A DNA stretch of 64,000 nt. It comes from Bacillota bacterium. Its GTDB lineage: Bacteria; Bacillota; Limnochordia; DTU087; JAAYGB01. Positions 52,914-62,464 of this stretch are shown here, piece by piece. Under the pieces are notes generated by a model. It did not search any database, had not been told where the DNA came from, and was given only the letters and a program-made list of their open reading frames with translations. Within the stretch, counting starts at the first letter, position 1. Every line of letters starts with the position of its first letter. A program made the position numbers and the translations under genes. Location of the stretch: assembly GCA_012727955.1 (NCBI GenBank), contig JAAYGB010000006.1, positions 62,001 to 126,000 on the forward strand, in the 5' to 3' direction.

Positions 52914-53912
52914 ATGCTGAACTACTTCACACGCAGGCTCTTATACATGATTCCGCTATTGCTCCTGGTCAGCTTTCTTGCCTTTGTGGTTCTTAATCTG
53001 CCTCCGGGCGATTTCCTTAGCACCTATCAGCGAACGTTGATCACCCAGGAAGGGGTTAATCGCGAGGAAGCTATGAAGCTGGTAGAAAACCTACGGCGGC
53101 AGTATAACCTCGATAAGCCCTTTCTTTATCAATATCTAACTTGGATGAAAAACATTATCCTCAAAGGAGATTTCGGTTATTCCTTCCAATATGGCCGGCC
53201 GGTGGGAGAAGTGATCTGGCCCCGGCTGGGAGCCACCCTGGCCATTTCCTTGAGCAGTCTTGTCTTAACTTGGATGGTGGCTATTCCCATCGGGATTTAC
53301 TCGGCGACCCATAAGTACCAACTCAGCGACTACTTCTTTACCTTCGTGGCTTTCTTCGGGCTGTCGGTTCCTAACTTCTTCCTGGCTCTGGTTCTGATGT
53401 ATGTGATGGTCTTTGTCTTCAATTCCCCGGCCATCGGGGGGTTGTTTTCTCCGCAGTATGCCATGGCACCCTGGTCCTGGGCCAAGTTTGTAGACATGCT
53501 TAAGCATGTCTGGATCGCCGTTGTTGTGGTAGGTCTGGGTAGTACCGCCAGCATCATGCGCATCATGCGCAGTAATCTCCTGGACGTTCTGAACATGCAG
53601 TACGTGCAGACCGCTAGAGCTAAGGGTCTGAAGGAAACTACAGTAATCATGAAGCATGCTGTGCGCAACGCCATTCAGCCTTTGATCATGACTTTGGGAA
53701 TGCAGTTTCCCCGTCTCCTTGAGGGATCAATGGTTGTCTCGATTGTGCTGACCCTTCCGACCACAGGGCCAATGTTCCATCAGGCGCTGATGTCCCAGGA
53801 CATGTATCTGGCCGGTTCCTTCTTGATGATGCTGGCCTTCATGCTCTTGATCGGTAATCTGCTTGCCGACTTGGTCTTGGCCCAAGTCGACCCACGGATT
53901 AGATATGAGTAG
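52914..53912 (+). CDS. DppB-type ABC transporter permease
   Basis: 332 residues from ATG 52914; the upstream DNA is occupied by the stem-loop and offers no good ribosome binding site. Motifs: YMIPLLLLVSFLAFVVLNLPPGDFL, LDKPFLYQYLTWMKNIILKGDFGYSF and the ATPase-contact loop TARAKGLKETTVIMKHAVRNAIQP. It is closely similar in plan to the permease at 14229, including a GGLFSP...APWSWAKFVDM loop after the fourth segment. This marks it as the partner of long YNEAP-type binding proteins. Confidence 0.92.
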   Translation: MLNYFTRRLLYMIPLLLLVSFLAFVVLNLPPGDFLSTYQRTLITQEGVNREEAMKLVENLRRQYNLDKPFLYQYLTWMKNIILKGDFGYSFQYGRPVGEVIWPRLGATLAISLSSLVLTWMVAIPIGIYSATHKYQLSDYFFTFVAFFGLSVPNFFLALVLMYVMVFVFNSPAIGGLFSPQYAMAPWSWAKFVDMLKHVWIAVVVVGLGSTASIMRIMRSNLLDVLNMQYVQTARAKGLKETTVIMKHAVRNAIQPLIMTLGMQFPRLLEGSMVVSIVLTLPTTGPMFHQALMSQDMYLAGSFLMMLAFMLLIGNLLADLVLAQVDPRIRYE

Positions 53913-53914
53913 GG

Positions 53915-55069
53915 GTGGTGAATTGGATCATGGCTGCAAAAGAGATGCAATTGGAGGATCGAACGCGAGGTATCAACGCAGTACCTAACGACGACGAAGT
54001 CATATCCTTAGGCACGCTGATCAAACGGCGCTTCCTGCGGAACAAGCTGGCGATCGTATCCGGTATTGTGATTATCATCCTGTATTTGGGAGCGATATTC
54101 GCCGAGTTCGTGGCTCCCCACGGTCTGAACGTCGACCATCCCGAGTACGCCTATATGCCTCCGCAGCGTCTGCGCTTCGTCGATGCCGAGGGCAATTTCC
54201 ACTGGCGTCCCTTCGTTTACGATATGAAAAAGGGCTATGACGAAGAGACTTGGGAGCTTATCTATACCGAAGACACTTCAAAGATGCACCCCCTGAGACT
54301 GTTTGTCAGGGGTGACAGGTACAAGCTATGGGGTCTGTGGGAGTCGGACCTTCACCTCTTTGGTGTTGAAGGGGGGTATTTCTTCCCCTTGGGTACCGAT
54401 AGATTCGGAAGAGATCAGCTGACCAACGTCATCTACGGTTCCCGAGTGTCATTGACCATTGGTTTGCTGGGGGTGATCATGAGTATCACTATTGGATCGA
54501 TCATGGGCGCGATCTCCGGGTACTACGGCGGTTGGGTTGATATGGTGATTCAGCGTGTAATTGAGCTGCTGCGCTCTTTCCCCAGGCTGCCCTTATGGAT
54601 GGCTTTGAGTGCCGCGATTCCGCTGACCTGGTCGCCGTTAAAGGTGTATTTCGGTATTGTCACCTTGCTGGCGTTCATCGATTGGACCGGATTGGCCCGA
54701 GAGGTTCGAGCCAAGGTTCTGTCCTATCGGGAAGAGGCATATGTACTGGCGTCAAAGAGCTTAGGGGCGTCAGATGCCTGGACGATTCTCACTCACGTAA
54801 TTCCCAATACCGCCAGTCACATTTTAGTCGTTGGAACCCTGGCTTTGCCCGGGATGATTCTAGGGGAAAGCACCCTCAGTTTCTTGGGGCTGGGGATACA
54901 GCCGCCTATGACCAGCTGGGGGGTGTTGCTGCAAGAGGCGCAGAATGTGCAAACGCTGCAGACCTATCCCTGGCTGCTTATTCCTGGTCTGTTCATTATG
55001 ATCACGGTCCTGGCGTTCAACTTCCTCGGTGATGGAGTAAGGGACGCTATCGATCCATATTCTGACTAA
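53915..55069 (+). CDS. DppC-type ABC transporter permease with extracytoplasmic insert
   Basis: 384 residues if GTG 53915 is used, three bases after the dppB stop; GTG 53918 or ATG 53930 are alternatives. After the first membrane segment comes a soluble insert of about 90 residues ([32 protein letters not shown]... to [15 protein letters not shown]), then [23 protein letters not shown]. The same insert position and the PPQRLRF and YKLxGLxExDxHL motifs occur in the DppC at 15230. The EAA loop [21 protein letters not shown] is intact. Confidence 0.92.
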   Translation: MVNWIMAAKEMQLEDRTRGINAVPNDDEVISLGTLIKRRFLRNKLAIVSGIVIIILYLGAIFAEFVAPHGLNVDHPEYAYMPPQRLRFVDAEGNFHWRPFVYDMKKGYDEETWELIYTEDTSKMHPLRLFVRGDRYKLWGLWESDLHLFGVEGGYFFPLGTDRFGRDQLTNVIYGSRVSLTIGLLGVIMSITIGSIMGAISGYYGGWVDMVIQRVIELLRSFPRLPLWMALSAAIPLTWSPLKVYFGIVTLLAFIDWTGLAREVRAKVLSYREEAYVLASKSLGASDAWTILTHVIPNTASHILVVGTLALPGMILGESTLSFLGLGIQPPMTSWGVLLQEAQNVQTLQTYPWLLIPGLFIMITVLAFNFLGDGVRDAIDPYSD

Positions 55070-55083
55070 TTGGAGGAGAGGAT

Positions 55084-56112
55084 ATGACACTCGAAGGTGG
55101 TGTACAGAGGAAGTCTCAACCTCTTTTGACCATAAAGGACCTGCGAACGGAGTTTAGGACAGAAACCGGCTTGGTGAGGGCCGTAGACGGAATTGATTTG
55201 ACCATCCATCGGGAGGAAACCGTTGGTCTGGTTGGTGAAAGCGGATGTGGTAAGTCGGTAACCTCTCTATCGATCATGGGACTGGTGCCGCAGCCTCCCG
55301 GTCGGATCACGGGGAGTATAGTGTATCATCATCCCGATGGTGACATTGACTTGGCACGACTCAATCCCAAGGGAGATCAGTATCGGTCCATCAGGGGGAA
55401 AGAGATCTCGATGATCTTCCAGGAGCCCATGACTTCCCTCAATCCGGTATATACCGTGGGCGAGCAGATTATTGAGGCTATTCGGCTGCATCAGGGTCTA
55501 ACGGAACAGGAGTCGAGGGAAAAGGCCATCGAGTTGCTAGACAAGGTGGGAATTCCCTCTCCGCAGCAGCGGGTTGATGAATACCCGCACCAGATGTCCG
55601 GTGGGATGCGACAGCGGGTAATGATCGCCATGGCGCTTTCCTGTAATCCCTCGCTGCTGATTGCCGATGAACCTACTACAGCATTGGATGTTACTATTCA
55701 GGCGCAGATCCTAATGCTGATGCAGGAATTGCAGGATGAGTTCAACGCATCCATTTTGTTGATTACCCATGATCTCGGGGTTGTTGCCGGCATGGCGGAC
55801 AAAATTGCGGTAATGTATCTTGGTCAGATTGTGGAATACGGGACGGCTCGGGATGTTTTCAAACAACACCTCCATCCATATACCGAAGGTCTGCTCAACT
55901 CAATTCCTATTCCCAGACCAAAGCGAACCAGGATGCTAAAACCCATTGAAGGTACGGTGCCCGATCCGCGGTGGATGCCACCGGGTTGCCGCTTCTCTAA
56001 TCGATGCGGCTATGCCATGGAGATCTGCAGTCAAGCGCCGGGGTTGTATGAACCCAGTCCCGGTCATCAGGTCCGGTGCTGGCTGTATCAGGACGCTCGG
56101 GAGGTGAGTTAG
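55084..56112 (+). CDS. DppD-type ABC transporter ATPase
   Basis: 342 residues from ATG 55084 (GGAGGAGAG upstream). Walker [13 protein letters not shown], signature [15 protein letters not shown], Walker [15 protein letters not shown] and switch His ITHDLGVV are complete. The C-terminal Cys-containing region ([14 protein letters not shown]) is typical of DppD/OppD. It pairs with the DppF-type gene two bases on to power the DppBC channel. It is closely related to the ATPase at 16376. Confidence 0.93.
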   Translation: MTLEGGVQRKSQPLLTIKDLRTEFRTETGLVRAVDGIDLTIHREETVGLVGESGCGKSVTSLSIMGLVPQPPGRITGSIVYHHPDGDIDLARLNPKGDQYRSIRGKEISMIFQEPMTSLNPVYTVGEQIIEAIRLHQGLTEQESREKAIELLDKVGIPSPQQRVDEYPHQMSGGMRQRVMIAMALSCNPSLLIADEPTTALDVTIQAQILMLMQELQDEFNASILLITHDLGVVAGMADKIAVMYLGQIVEYGTARDVFKQHLHPYTEGLLNSIPIPRPKRTRMLKPIEGTVPDPRWMPPGCRFSNRCGYAMEICSQAPGLYEPSPGHQVRCWLYQDAREVS

Positions 56113-56114
56113 AC

Positions 56115-57221
56115 ATGGCAGTGAACTCACAAGCAGCCCCTTCTCAAGGCAACGACCTAATCCTTGAAGTCAAGGACCTTCGCAAGTACTTTCCGGTACG
56201 GGGCGGCTTTTGGCGCAAGGTAGTGGGCTCCGTCAAGGCCGTTGATGGGGTATCCTTTTACGTTCGTAAGGGGGAAACCCTGGGGATTGTCGGTGAGAGT
56301 GGTTGCGGCAAGACAACATTGGGCCGTACTTTGATTCGGTTGATTGAACCAACCTCCGGTGAAGCCTATTTTTACACCGAACACAATGGGGTTTCTCGGC
56401 GTCTTGATCTCTTTGCCCTGGACAAAAGGGAGCTAAAATCCGTCCGCAGACGATTTCAGATGATTTATCAGGACCCATACTCTTCCTTGGATCCGAGACA
56501 AACGATCGGAAGAATTCTGCAGGAGCCCTTTATTATTCACCGGATCGGTACACCGGCAGAGCGTCAGGAGATGGTTGCACAGCTCCTTGAATCCGTGGGA
56601 TTGCCGCCCCATTACGCGGCACGTTATCCTCACCAGTTCTCGGGAGGGCAAAGGCAGAGAATCGGGATCGCCAGGGCGTTGGCGCTGCGTCCGGAATTGA
56701 TCATCGCCGATGAACCGGTATCGGCCCTAGACGTTTCAGTGCAGGCCCAGGTGCTTAACCTCTTGGTCCAGCTGCAGGCAGAGTTTGATCTGACTTATAT
56801 TTTCATTGCTCACAATTTGTCGGTGGTCCAACATATTAGTGACCGGATCGCCGTGATGTATTTGGGCAGGATTGTGGAAGTGGGTTCCTCGGAATCCATG
56901 TATCAAAGGCCCTATCATCCCTACACCGAGGCGCTGCTGTCCGCGATGCCGGTTGCGGATCCCGATGTAAAACGCTCCCCCATCATCCTCGAGGGCAATG
57001 TGCCTTCGCCCCTTGATCCACCCTCGGGATGTGCCTTCCATCCTCGGTGTCGCTATGCAACGGGGAAGCGACTGTCCCTTTGTCAGCGGGAGATTCCGCA
57101 ACTGCAGTCGGTAGCCAGGGATGAGACGGGAGAGGAGCGAATCGTGGCCTGTCATTTTGCCAAGGAGTTAAAGTTGCGAGGCGCCTTTGATGATCTAATC
57201 ACGGATCCTTTGACGGGATAG
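56115..57221 (+). CDS. DppF-type ABC transporter ATPase
   Basis: 368 residues from ATG 56115 after GAGGTGAG; an in-frame ATG at 56076 would overlap dppD. Walker [13 protein letters not shown]-loop [12 protein letters not shown], signature [15 protein letters not shown] and Walker [14 protein letters not shown] are intact, unlike the DEA variant in the paralogue at 17413. The switch region reads IAHNLSVV where family members usually have HDLSVV. The Cys motif [18 protein letters not shown] ends the protein. It is the last ATPase of the operon. Confidence 0.93.
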   Translation: MAVNSQAAPSQGNDLILEVKDLRKYFPVRGGFWRKVVGSVKAVDGVSFYVRKGETLGIVGESGCGKTTLGRTLIRLIEPTSGEAYFYTEHNGVSRRLDLFALDKRELKSVRRRFQMIYQDPYSSLDPRQTIGRILQEPFIIHRIGTPAERQEMVAQLLESVGLPPHYAARYPHQFSGGQRQRIGIARALALRPELIIADEPVSALDVSVQAQVLNLLVQLQAEFDLTYIFIAHNLSVVQHISDRIAVMYLGRIVEVGSSESMYQRPYHPYTEALLSAMPVADPDVKRSPIILEGNVPSPLDPPSGCAFHPRCRYATGKRLSLCQREIPQLQSVARDETGEERIVACHFAKELKLRGAFDDLITDPLTG

Positions 57222-57255
57222 AACCTTACCGATCTTTGCTAGGAAAACAAGGGCG

Positions 57256-57300
57256 CACACAGGGTGGGACTAGGCTGAAGACCTAGTTTCACCCTGTGTG
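57256..57300 (+). terminator. Long hairpin at end of Dpp operon
   Basis: CACACAGGGTG pairs with CACCCTGTGTG, with an inner ACTAGG/CCTAGT pair. There is no T tract. It may be a terminator or a 3' stabilising stem before the next binding-protein gene. Confidence 0.6.
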
Positions 57301-57638
57301 TATGGAGAATTTGTTGCGAAGTTGTTCTCTCAGAGGCTGTGCCGGGGCGAGATCCCAGGACATCGGGCGAATAGACTTCCAGATTAAGGGAGATTATAAT
57401 TATGAAATTGCGAAGATTGGGACTTTAGATCTAAAAGTATCAAAAAGGAGGAGGTCAGAATATAGAGTCGAAGGCATGCAATTATATAATCATTCCAATT
57501 GTGGACACTTTTGATAAAGTCTGTCCGCGGTTGAGCTCTATGGAAAGAGGTGATACGCCACCACACAATTGAGATAACTTGCCTTAGATCACTATGACCC
57601 AGACAGATAGCGAGCCGACTACATAGGGAGGTAAAAAC
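57301..57638. other. Leader region of downstream binding-protein gene
   Basis: No supportable gene. A tiny frame with AAGGGAG and ATG near 57401 would encode eight residues only. AAAGGAGGAGG at about 57444-57454 resembles a ribosome binding site but has no start codon at the right distance. The open frame 57296-57514 has neither ribosome binding site nor recognisable sequence. Confidence 0.4.
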
Positions 57639-59612
57639 ATGCGGAGGCAAGTATTGAGATCAAGTCTCGTAGCTTTGATCGTGGTATTTGCTCTTAGTTC
57701 AGTGGCGTTAGGGGCCTATAACGAGGCTCCAATGTTGGCGGAGAAAGTCGCGCAAGGCTTGTTACCGCCGGTAGAGGAGCGGTTGCCGGAGAATCCGCTG
57801 GTAATCGAACCCTATCATAGCATCGGTAAGTATGGCGGAACTTGGGTTCGCTTTTCCACGTCACCGGAGTTCGCCTTCGTGCGCCTCGCATTCTATGGAC
57901 ACTCTCCCCTACGCTGGATTGATGACGGTGAGGTTTTGGGAGTTCAGCCTGGCTGGGCAGAGAGCTGGGAGTCCAATGAGGATGCTACAGAGTGGATCCT
58001 GCACATTCGTAAGGGTATCAAGTGGTCCGACGGACACCCCTTTACCTCCGAGGACTTTATGTTCTGGTGGAATGACATGGTCCACAATCCGGACATGTCC
58101 GATAACGTTACCGACATGTTCATTTCCGGTAACGAGGTCGTCAAGGTAACTGCACCGGATGAGTATACCCTCAAGTTCAACTATGCCGCACCGGCCCCGT
58201 TGTTCCCCCAATACATCGCAATGCGGAACAAGGCTGGTCACGGTGAGCGGTGGATTGTTCCGGCCCACTACCTGAAACAGTTCCACCCCGATTACTCCGA
58301 TTACAAAGATTTCGAGATCTTTGAGGAAAAGATGGAGTGGTGGACCAATCCGGAGATGCCCGTTCTCAGCGAATGGATGCCCGTGGAGTATCACGTTGCC
58401 AACAAGCTCATCCTAGAGCGCAACCCCTACTTCTACGCTGTGGACCCCGAGGGTAACCAACTACCCTACATCGATCGGATTGAGGTTTACCTGGTGGAGG
58501 ATCCAGAGGTCGTCAAATTGAAGCTGCTCAACGGCGAAGGCCATATGCAGGTTCGCCCCTATATCGACTTGTCGGATTTGTCCATGTTCATGAGAGGTCG
58601 TGGGACAGGAGACTACCAGGTCTACCTGTGGGATAGTGGTTCCGGTACCGGACCGATGTTCTATTGGAACTGGAATCATCCCGACGATGCCAAGAGAGAA
58701 CTGTATCGGACCCCGGAGTTCCGTCGGGCCATGTCCCTGGCGTTGAACCGGGAACGGATGCAGAAAATGCTCTACTTCGGCATGGGCACCTTGACCACCG
58801 GTACCTTTAGTCCCAAGGCTGCCGAGTATCATCGGACGGAAGAAGGACAGAAGATTTACGAACAGTGGAGAACCTCCTACTTGGATTACAACCCAGAGGA
58901 AGCTAAGCGGTTGTTAGATTCCATAGGAGTTGTCGATGTCAATGGTGACGGTTGGCGGGAGATGCCCAACGGAGCTCCTCTGGTCTTGAGGATTGACTTT
59001 GATGCCAATGCCAGCCGTACCGACGTCCAAACCAACGAAATGGCTGAGGCGGACTGGGAGGCCATTGGGCTGAATGTCATCCTCAATCCCGTAGATGGAG
59101 CACAGCTAAGCGTGATGGATAGCACTGCCACCTTTGATATCCGTAACAGCTGGGAGGTCGGTAATGGCACTGACCACTTCACCTTTGCAGCTTGGTTGGT
59201 TCCCATCGATGTCAGCCGTTGGGCTCCCCTCAATGGCGGTTGGTACTCTGTGAAGGGTACTGACAAAGAAGGAACGGAGCTAGACAAGGATCCCCGTGAT
59301 CGGGTTCCCGTGCGGGAAGAGCCCGAACCCGGCGGTCCCATTGATCGCTTGCAGAAGCTCTACGATCTGGCTAAGGTTGAGCCCGACGAAGCCAAGCGGG
59401 ATCAATACGCTCTGGAGATAGTCAAGATTCATATCGAAGAAGGTCCCTTCTTCATCGGTACCGTCGCTGACTATCCCCGTCCCGTTGTTGTCAGCAACAA
59501 GATGAGAAACGTACCCGATGTACCGGACTTGGCCCAGGGTGGTTTCGTCAATCCTTGGAGTGTCCCCTATCCAGCTACCACCAACCCCTGTCAGTACTGG
59601 TTGGATGAGTAG
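57639..59612 (+). CDS. Family-5 solute-binding protein, long YNEAP type
   Basis: 657 residues from ATG 57639 after AGGGAGG. Signal peptide RRQVLRSSLVALIVVFALSSVALG, then YNEAPMLAEKVAQGLLPPVEERLPENP, the family signature. The SBP_bac_5 core IKWSDGHPFTSEDFMFWWND is present. It stands behind the second Dpp-type operon, 417 bases from its last gene, with its own leader and terminator. It may be a second binding protein for that transporter or an orphan sharing either Dpp-type system. Confidence 0.9.
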   Translation: MRRQVLRSSLVALIVVFALSSVALGAYNEAPMLAEKVAQGLLPPVEERLPENPLVIEPYHSIGKYGGTWVRFSTSPEFAFVRLAFYGHSPLRWIDDGEVLGVQPGWAESWESNEDATEWILHIRKGIKWSDGHPFTSEDFMFWWNDMVHNPDMSDNVTDMFISGNEVVKVTAPDEYTLKFNYAAPAPLFPQYIAMRNKAGHGERWIVPAHYLKQFHPDYSDYKDFEIFEEKMEWWTNPEMPVLSEWMPVEYHVANKLILERNPYFYAVDPEGNQLPYIDRIEVYLVEDPEVVKLKLLNGEGHMQVRPYIDLSDLSMFMRGRGTGDYQVYLWDSGSGTGPMFYWNWNHPDDAKRELYRTPEFRRAMSLALNRERMQKMLYFGMGTLTTGTFSPKAAEYHRTEEGQKIYEQWRTSYLDYNPEEAKRLLDSIGVVDVNGDGWREMPNGAPLVLRIDFDANASRTDVQTNEMAEADWEAIGLNVILNPVDGAQLSVMDSTATFDIRNSWEVGNGTDHFTFAAWLVPIDVSRWAPLNGGWYSVKGTDKEGTELDKDPRDRVPVREEPEPGGPIDRLQKLYDLAKVEPDEAKRDQYALEIVKIHIEEGPFFIGTVADYPRPVVVSNKMRNVPDVPDLAQGGFVNPWSVPYPATTNPCQYWLDE

Positions 59613-59651
59613 GCGGGAAATAATCGGGTAACAAATAATGTCAATATAAAT

Positions 59652-59688
59652 AGGGCAGGGCTAGGCGGTAAGCCTAGTCCTGCCCTTT
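59652..59688. terminator. Rho-independent terminator, probably bidirectional
   Basis: AGGGCAGGGCTAGGC pairs with GCCTAGTCCTGCCCT (one mismatch), then TTTTGC on the plus strand. It lies between convergent genes. Confidence 0.85.
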
Positions 59689-59766
59689 TGCTATAGGGAA
59701 GGCTGGTTAATCCTTGAGACTGAAATGAGGACGATAGGAAGCAGCACAGGTTAGAACCAGATATTG

Positions 59767-60231
59767 TTAGATGGTCTTTCCTTTCTGCTTCGCTCTCCTG
59801 TCCCTGGCGGACCCCAGGGCGATGCCACCGGCTATGCCTACGGCCAAACCGATGATAACATTGTTGAACAGGGTGATGCCCAAGGCAAATCCGAGGCCGA
59901 TGCCCATGGACAGATATACACCGAGATAATACCCTTCGGCCACCAAGCGATGTTTTCGCTGCATATGGGCCACTATACCTTGAATGAGCCGCTGATGTTT
60001 TCTGGCCGTTGCTCTATCAAGTTCACCTTGGAGATTCTTCAGGGTGTCTACATGGCTGTCCAGCTGCTGGAGGTACTCTTTGCATTGCCGGCAGTCTCCG
60101 GCAAAGTCTCCGATTCGTTTCGCAGCTCGATGCAGCAGTTCAAGGTTTAGTCTCTTGGCCTGCTTTTCGCCCACTTTGCGCTGTAGTCTTCTCAGATCCT
60201 TGAGCAATGTATCCAGGGATTTCTTGTCCAT
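59767..60231 (-). CDS. Coiled-coil protein with C-terminal glycine-zipper membrane hairpin, unknown function
   Basis: 154 residues from ATG 60231, five bases after GGAGGGG. Residues 1-95 are helical and charged, probably a coiled coil, with CRQCKEYL about residues 47-54. Residues 100-142 contain two closely spaced membrane segments rich in small residues (GVYLSMGIGLGFALGITL, then VIIGLAVGIAGGIALGSA), a glycine-zipper pattern. The protein ends in RDRRAKQKGKTI, a basic cytoplasmic tail. I do not recognise a functional family. It is on the same strand as the aldo/keto reductase, 100 bases behind it. Confidence 0.8.
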   Translation of the reverse strand: MDKKSLDTLLKDLRRLQRKVGEKQAKRLNLELLHRAAKRIGDFAGDCRQCKEYLQQLDSHVDTLKNLQGELDRATARKHQRLIQGIVAHMQRKHRLVAEGYYLGVYLSMGIGLGFALGITLFNNVIIGLAVGIAGGIALGSARDRRAKQKGKTI

Positions 60232-60331
60232 CGTTGCCCCTCCAAATATCTATCTAACCCTTCTCCCAAGTATATCATATCCCGTCGTTTCCCTTCTGAA
60301 GGTGTCAGGGTAGGGGATGTTTTCTCTTCAA

Positions 60332-61303
60332 TTAGACTTGGTTCTCGCTGCGATCCGTTGCTGGAGGGGGGGTGAAGGATAGGGCGGAGATCTCTTCCCG
60401 ACACTCCTTGGTGAGCTTGATCTCTAATGCGGCCAAGGACTCCTCCAACTGTGCGAGGTTACGAGCTCCGAGGATCGGTGCTGTCACATCGGGGTGAGAC
60501 ATCACCCAAGCCACCGCCAAAGCTGCAGGACTGACCCCTTGCTCCCTGGCTTTTTCAGTTAGCTTTTCAGCGATAACGTAGTACTCCTGGTTTCGGTAGC
60601 GCTTTTGATACATTTCGTTGGTAACTAACCGTCCCTCTTGCGGCCTCTGGGTTGTTGAATACTTGCCGGTGAGCAGTCCTCCGCCCAAGGGACTGTAAGT
60701 GATCACACCCAGCTGCTCCGAACGGGCCAAGGGCAAGATCTCCACCTCGGCCTGTCGCTTGACGAGATTGTACATCGGTTGAATGCACTCAAACCTAGCA
60801 AGTCCCTCCCGGGCCGATATCCCTAACGCCTTAGCAATCTGCCAAGCCGCCCAATTGCTGACCGCTGGATACAGAATTTTACCTTGCCGCTGTAGGTCAT
60901 CCAGCGCCCTTAGGGTCTCATCTATTGGTGTATTCTCGTCAAAACAATGAACGAAATAAAAGTCAATGCGGTCTGTTCCCAGGCGCCTGAGACTGTCTTC
61001 TACCGCCTGCATAATGTGGCGTCTCGACAATCCCTGTCCATTGATATCCCCTCCGACGGGTTCGCCCACCTTGGAAGCAAGGATAATTTCCTCTCGACAG
61101 TTTCTGATTAGTCTTCCTAGAATCTCCTCTGCTCGCCCGTTGTTATAGGAATTGGCAGTATCAAAGAAATTGATTCCCACCTCACGACAACGGTGGAACA
61201 TCGCTTCAGAGGTCTTTTTATCGGCAATTCCTCCAAAGGAGCCAGTGCCAAAGCAGAGGCTCGACACTTTGACCCCTGTCCGCCCCAAGAGTTTGTATTC
61301 CAC
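60332..61303 (-). CDS. Aldo/keto reductase
   Basis: 323 residues from GTG 61303, which yields the canonical start EYKLLGRTGVKVSSL; GTG 61312 is too near the AGGAGG. The catalytic tetrad is complete: D48 and Y53 (FFDTANSYNNGRAEEILG), K78 (LASKVG) and H119 (YFVHCFD). The NADPH-binding C-terminal loop is PILGARNLAQLEESLAAL. It belongs to the bacterial AKR group related to AKR11/AKR13 that reduces aldehydes or keto sugars. The substrate is unknown. It is divergent from the kinase-like gene at 61440. Confidence 0.92.
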   Translation of the reverse strand: MEYKLLGRTGVKVSSLCFGTGSFGGIADKKTSEAMFHRCREVGINFFDTANSYNNGRAEEILGRLIRNCREEIILASKVGEPVGGDINGQGLSRRHIMQAVEDSLRRLGTDRIDFYFVHCFDENTPIDETLRALDDLQRQGKILYPAVSNWAAWQIAKALGISAREGLARFECIQPMYNLVKRQAEVEILPLARSEQLGVITYSPLGGGLLTGKYSTTQRPQEGRLVTNEMYQKRYRNQEYYVIAEKLTEKAREQGVSPAALAVAWVMSHPDVTAPILGARNLAQLEESLAALEIKLTKECREEISALSFTPPPATDRSENQV

Positions 61304-61439
61304 GCCTTCCACTCCCTCCTTCTAGCGCTAGGGTAATCGTCGCACTCTTGGAGTTCCACTACCGGCGAAGAATCCCTTTTGAGGGGGAAGTAGCGTCTCC
61401 GGTGGGGAATACTGGAAGGGATAGATTGGAGGGAAAATA

Positions 61440-62360
61440 ATGGAAGCGGATCTTGATCAGGTACAGCAGGAGAGGCTGATGCAGTGGTGCGTGGATGTCT
61501 TAGGGCCCTGTGAGCTTCTTTCCGAGGACAAGCGAATACACGGCCGGTCAGGGGTCCATCGGATCGGAGCGGCATCGGGTAGATATTACCTCAAGATCTA
61601 TCGAGAAGCATCCCCTTGGGAGTTGGAGGTTCACTGCTATGAGCAGTGGGCCCAGGCCTTTGGCAACCATGCTCCTCGACTGATTGCCCTTCACGAGGAA
61701 GCACCCTTGGCAATATTGGTCAGCGAACTTCCCGGGGAGATTCTACTGAAGGCGGATCTTTCCCCGGAGCAGGAGCGACGGGTCTGGACAGCGGCGGGAC
61801 AAGCCTTAGCCAACCTACATAATTTGACAACAGGGGTTCATTTTGGTCCCTGCCATCGCGATGGTTCAGTGGTGGGAAGGAAAATCAGTGACCCGGTGCA
61901 ATATGTCTCCGCGGAATTCGCAAGACTGATTGCTGCCGGAAGCAAGGGTGGTTACCTAACGGCGGAGGAACTCGCGGTGATTAGGGAGGTTGATGCAATG
62001 CTGCCGGCCTTTGTCGGCGAACGTCCCGTTCCCTGTCATCGTGACTATGGTCCCGACAACTGGTCGGTTACGTCGGAGGGCGCTTGGAGTGGAGTCATCG
62101 ATTTCGAATTTGCCTACTGGGATCTACGGGTAGCAGACTTCAGTCGCTACCCCCACTGGGAGTGGATCAGGCGGCCGGATCTTCTCGAGGCCTTCTTTGC
62201 CGGATACGGCAGACCCCTTACCGCCCAGGAGGAGGTCCAGTGTATGGCCCTGCGGATTCAGTATGCCCTGGGAGCCATCGTCTGGGGCCGGGAAAACTCC
62301 TTCTTTGGATTCGAAGGGGAAGGTAGAGAGGCCCTCAGACACATTGCCAGGCTGCTATAG
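61440..62360 (+). CDS. Aminoglycoside-phosphotransferase-fold kinase
   Basis: 306 residues from ATG 61440 after GGAGGGAAAA. The fold is APH: GVHRIGAASGRYYLKIYRE (ATP-binding Lys), LVSELPGEIL hinge, catalytic loop PCHRDYGPDNW (D202, N207), and SGVIDFEFAYWDLRVADFSR with metal-binding D221. Members phosphorylate small hydroxyl compounds (choline, homoserine, sugars, aminoglycosides). Nothing nearby identifies the substrate, and resistance should not be assumed. It is a single gene with a terminator, and the closest neighbour downstream is a convergent MATE transporter. Confidence 0.85.
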   Translation: MEADLDQVQQERLMQWCVDVLGPCELLSEDKRIHGRSGVHRIGAASGRYYLKIYREASPWELEVHCYEQWAQAFGNHAPRLIALHEEAPLAILVSELPGEILLKADLSPEQERRVWTAAGQALANLHNLTTGVHFGPCHRDGSVVGRKISDPVQYVSAEFARLIAAGSKGGYLTAEELAVIREVDAMLPAFVGERPVPCHRDYGPDNWSVTSEGAWSGVIDFEFAYWDLRVADFSRYPHWEWIRRPDLLEAFFAGYGRPLTAQEEVQCMALRIQYALGAIVWGRENSFFGFEGEGREALRHIARLL

Positions 62361-62383
62361 ATTGGTAGTTTCCGAGGGAATCG

Positions 62384-62406
62384 CTGGAGGCCGTATCGGC
62401 CTCCAG
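62384..62406. terminator. Hairpin between convergent genes
   Basis: CTGGAGGCC pairs perfectly with GGCCTCCAG around a short loop; TAATTTCTTC follows on the plus strand. Confidence 0.65.
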
Positions 62407-62464
62407 TAATTTCTTCAAGGTGCTTAGAAGATGTGTGGTAAGCCCAAACCCCTTAGGAACCGGA

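Noticed and set aside
57296-57514. Plus-strand 72-codon frame
   Set aside because: Starts inside the operon-end hairpin, no ribosome binding site, no family resemblance.
61440-62360. Antibiotic resistance by the APH-fold kinase next to a MATE pump
   Set aside because: The fold is shared by many metabolic kinases, the genes are convergent and separately terminated, and no resistance-specific motif is visible.
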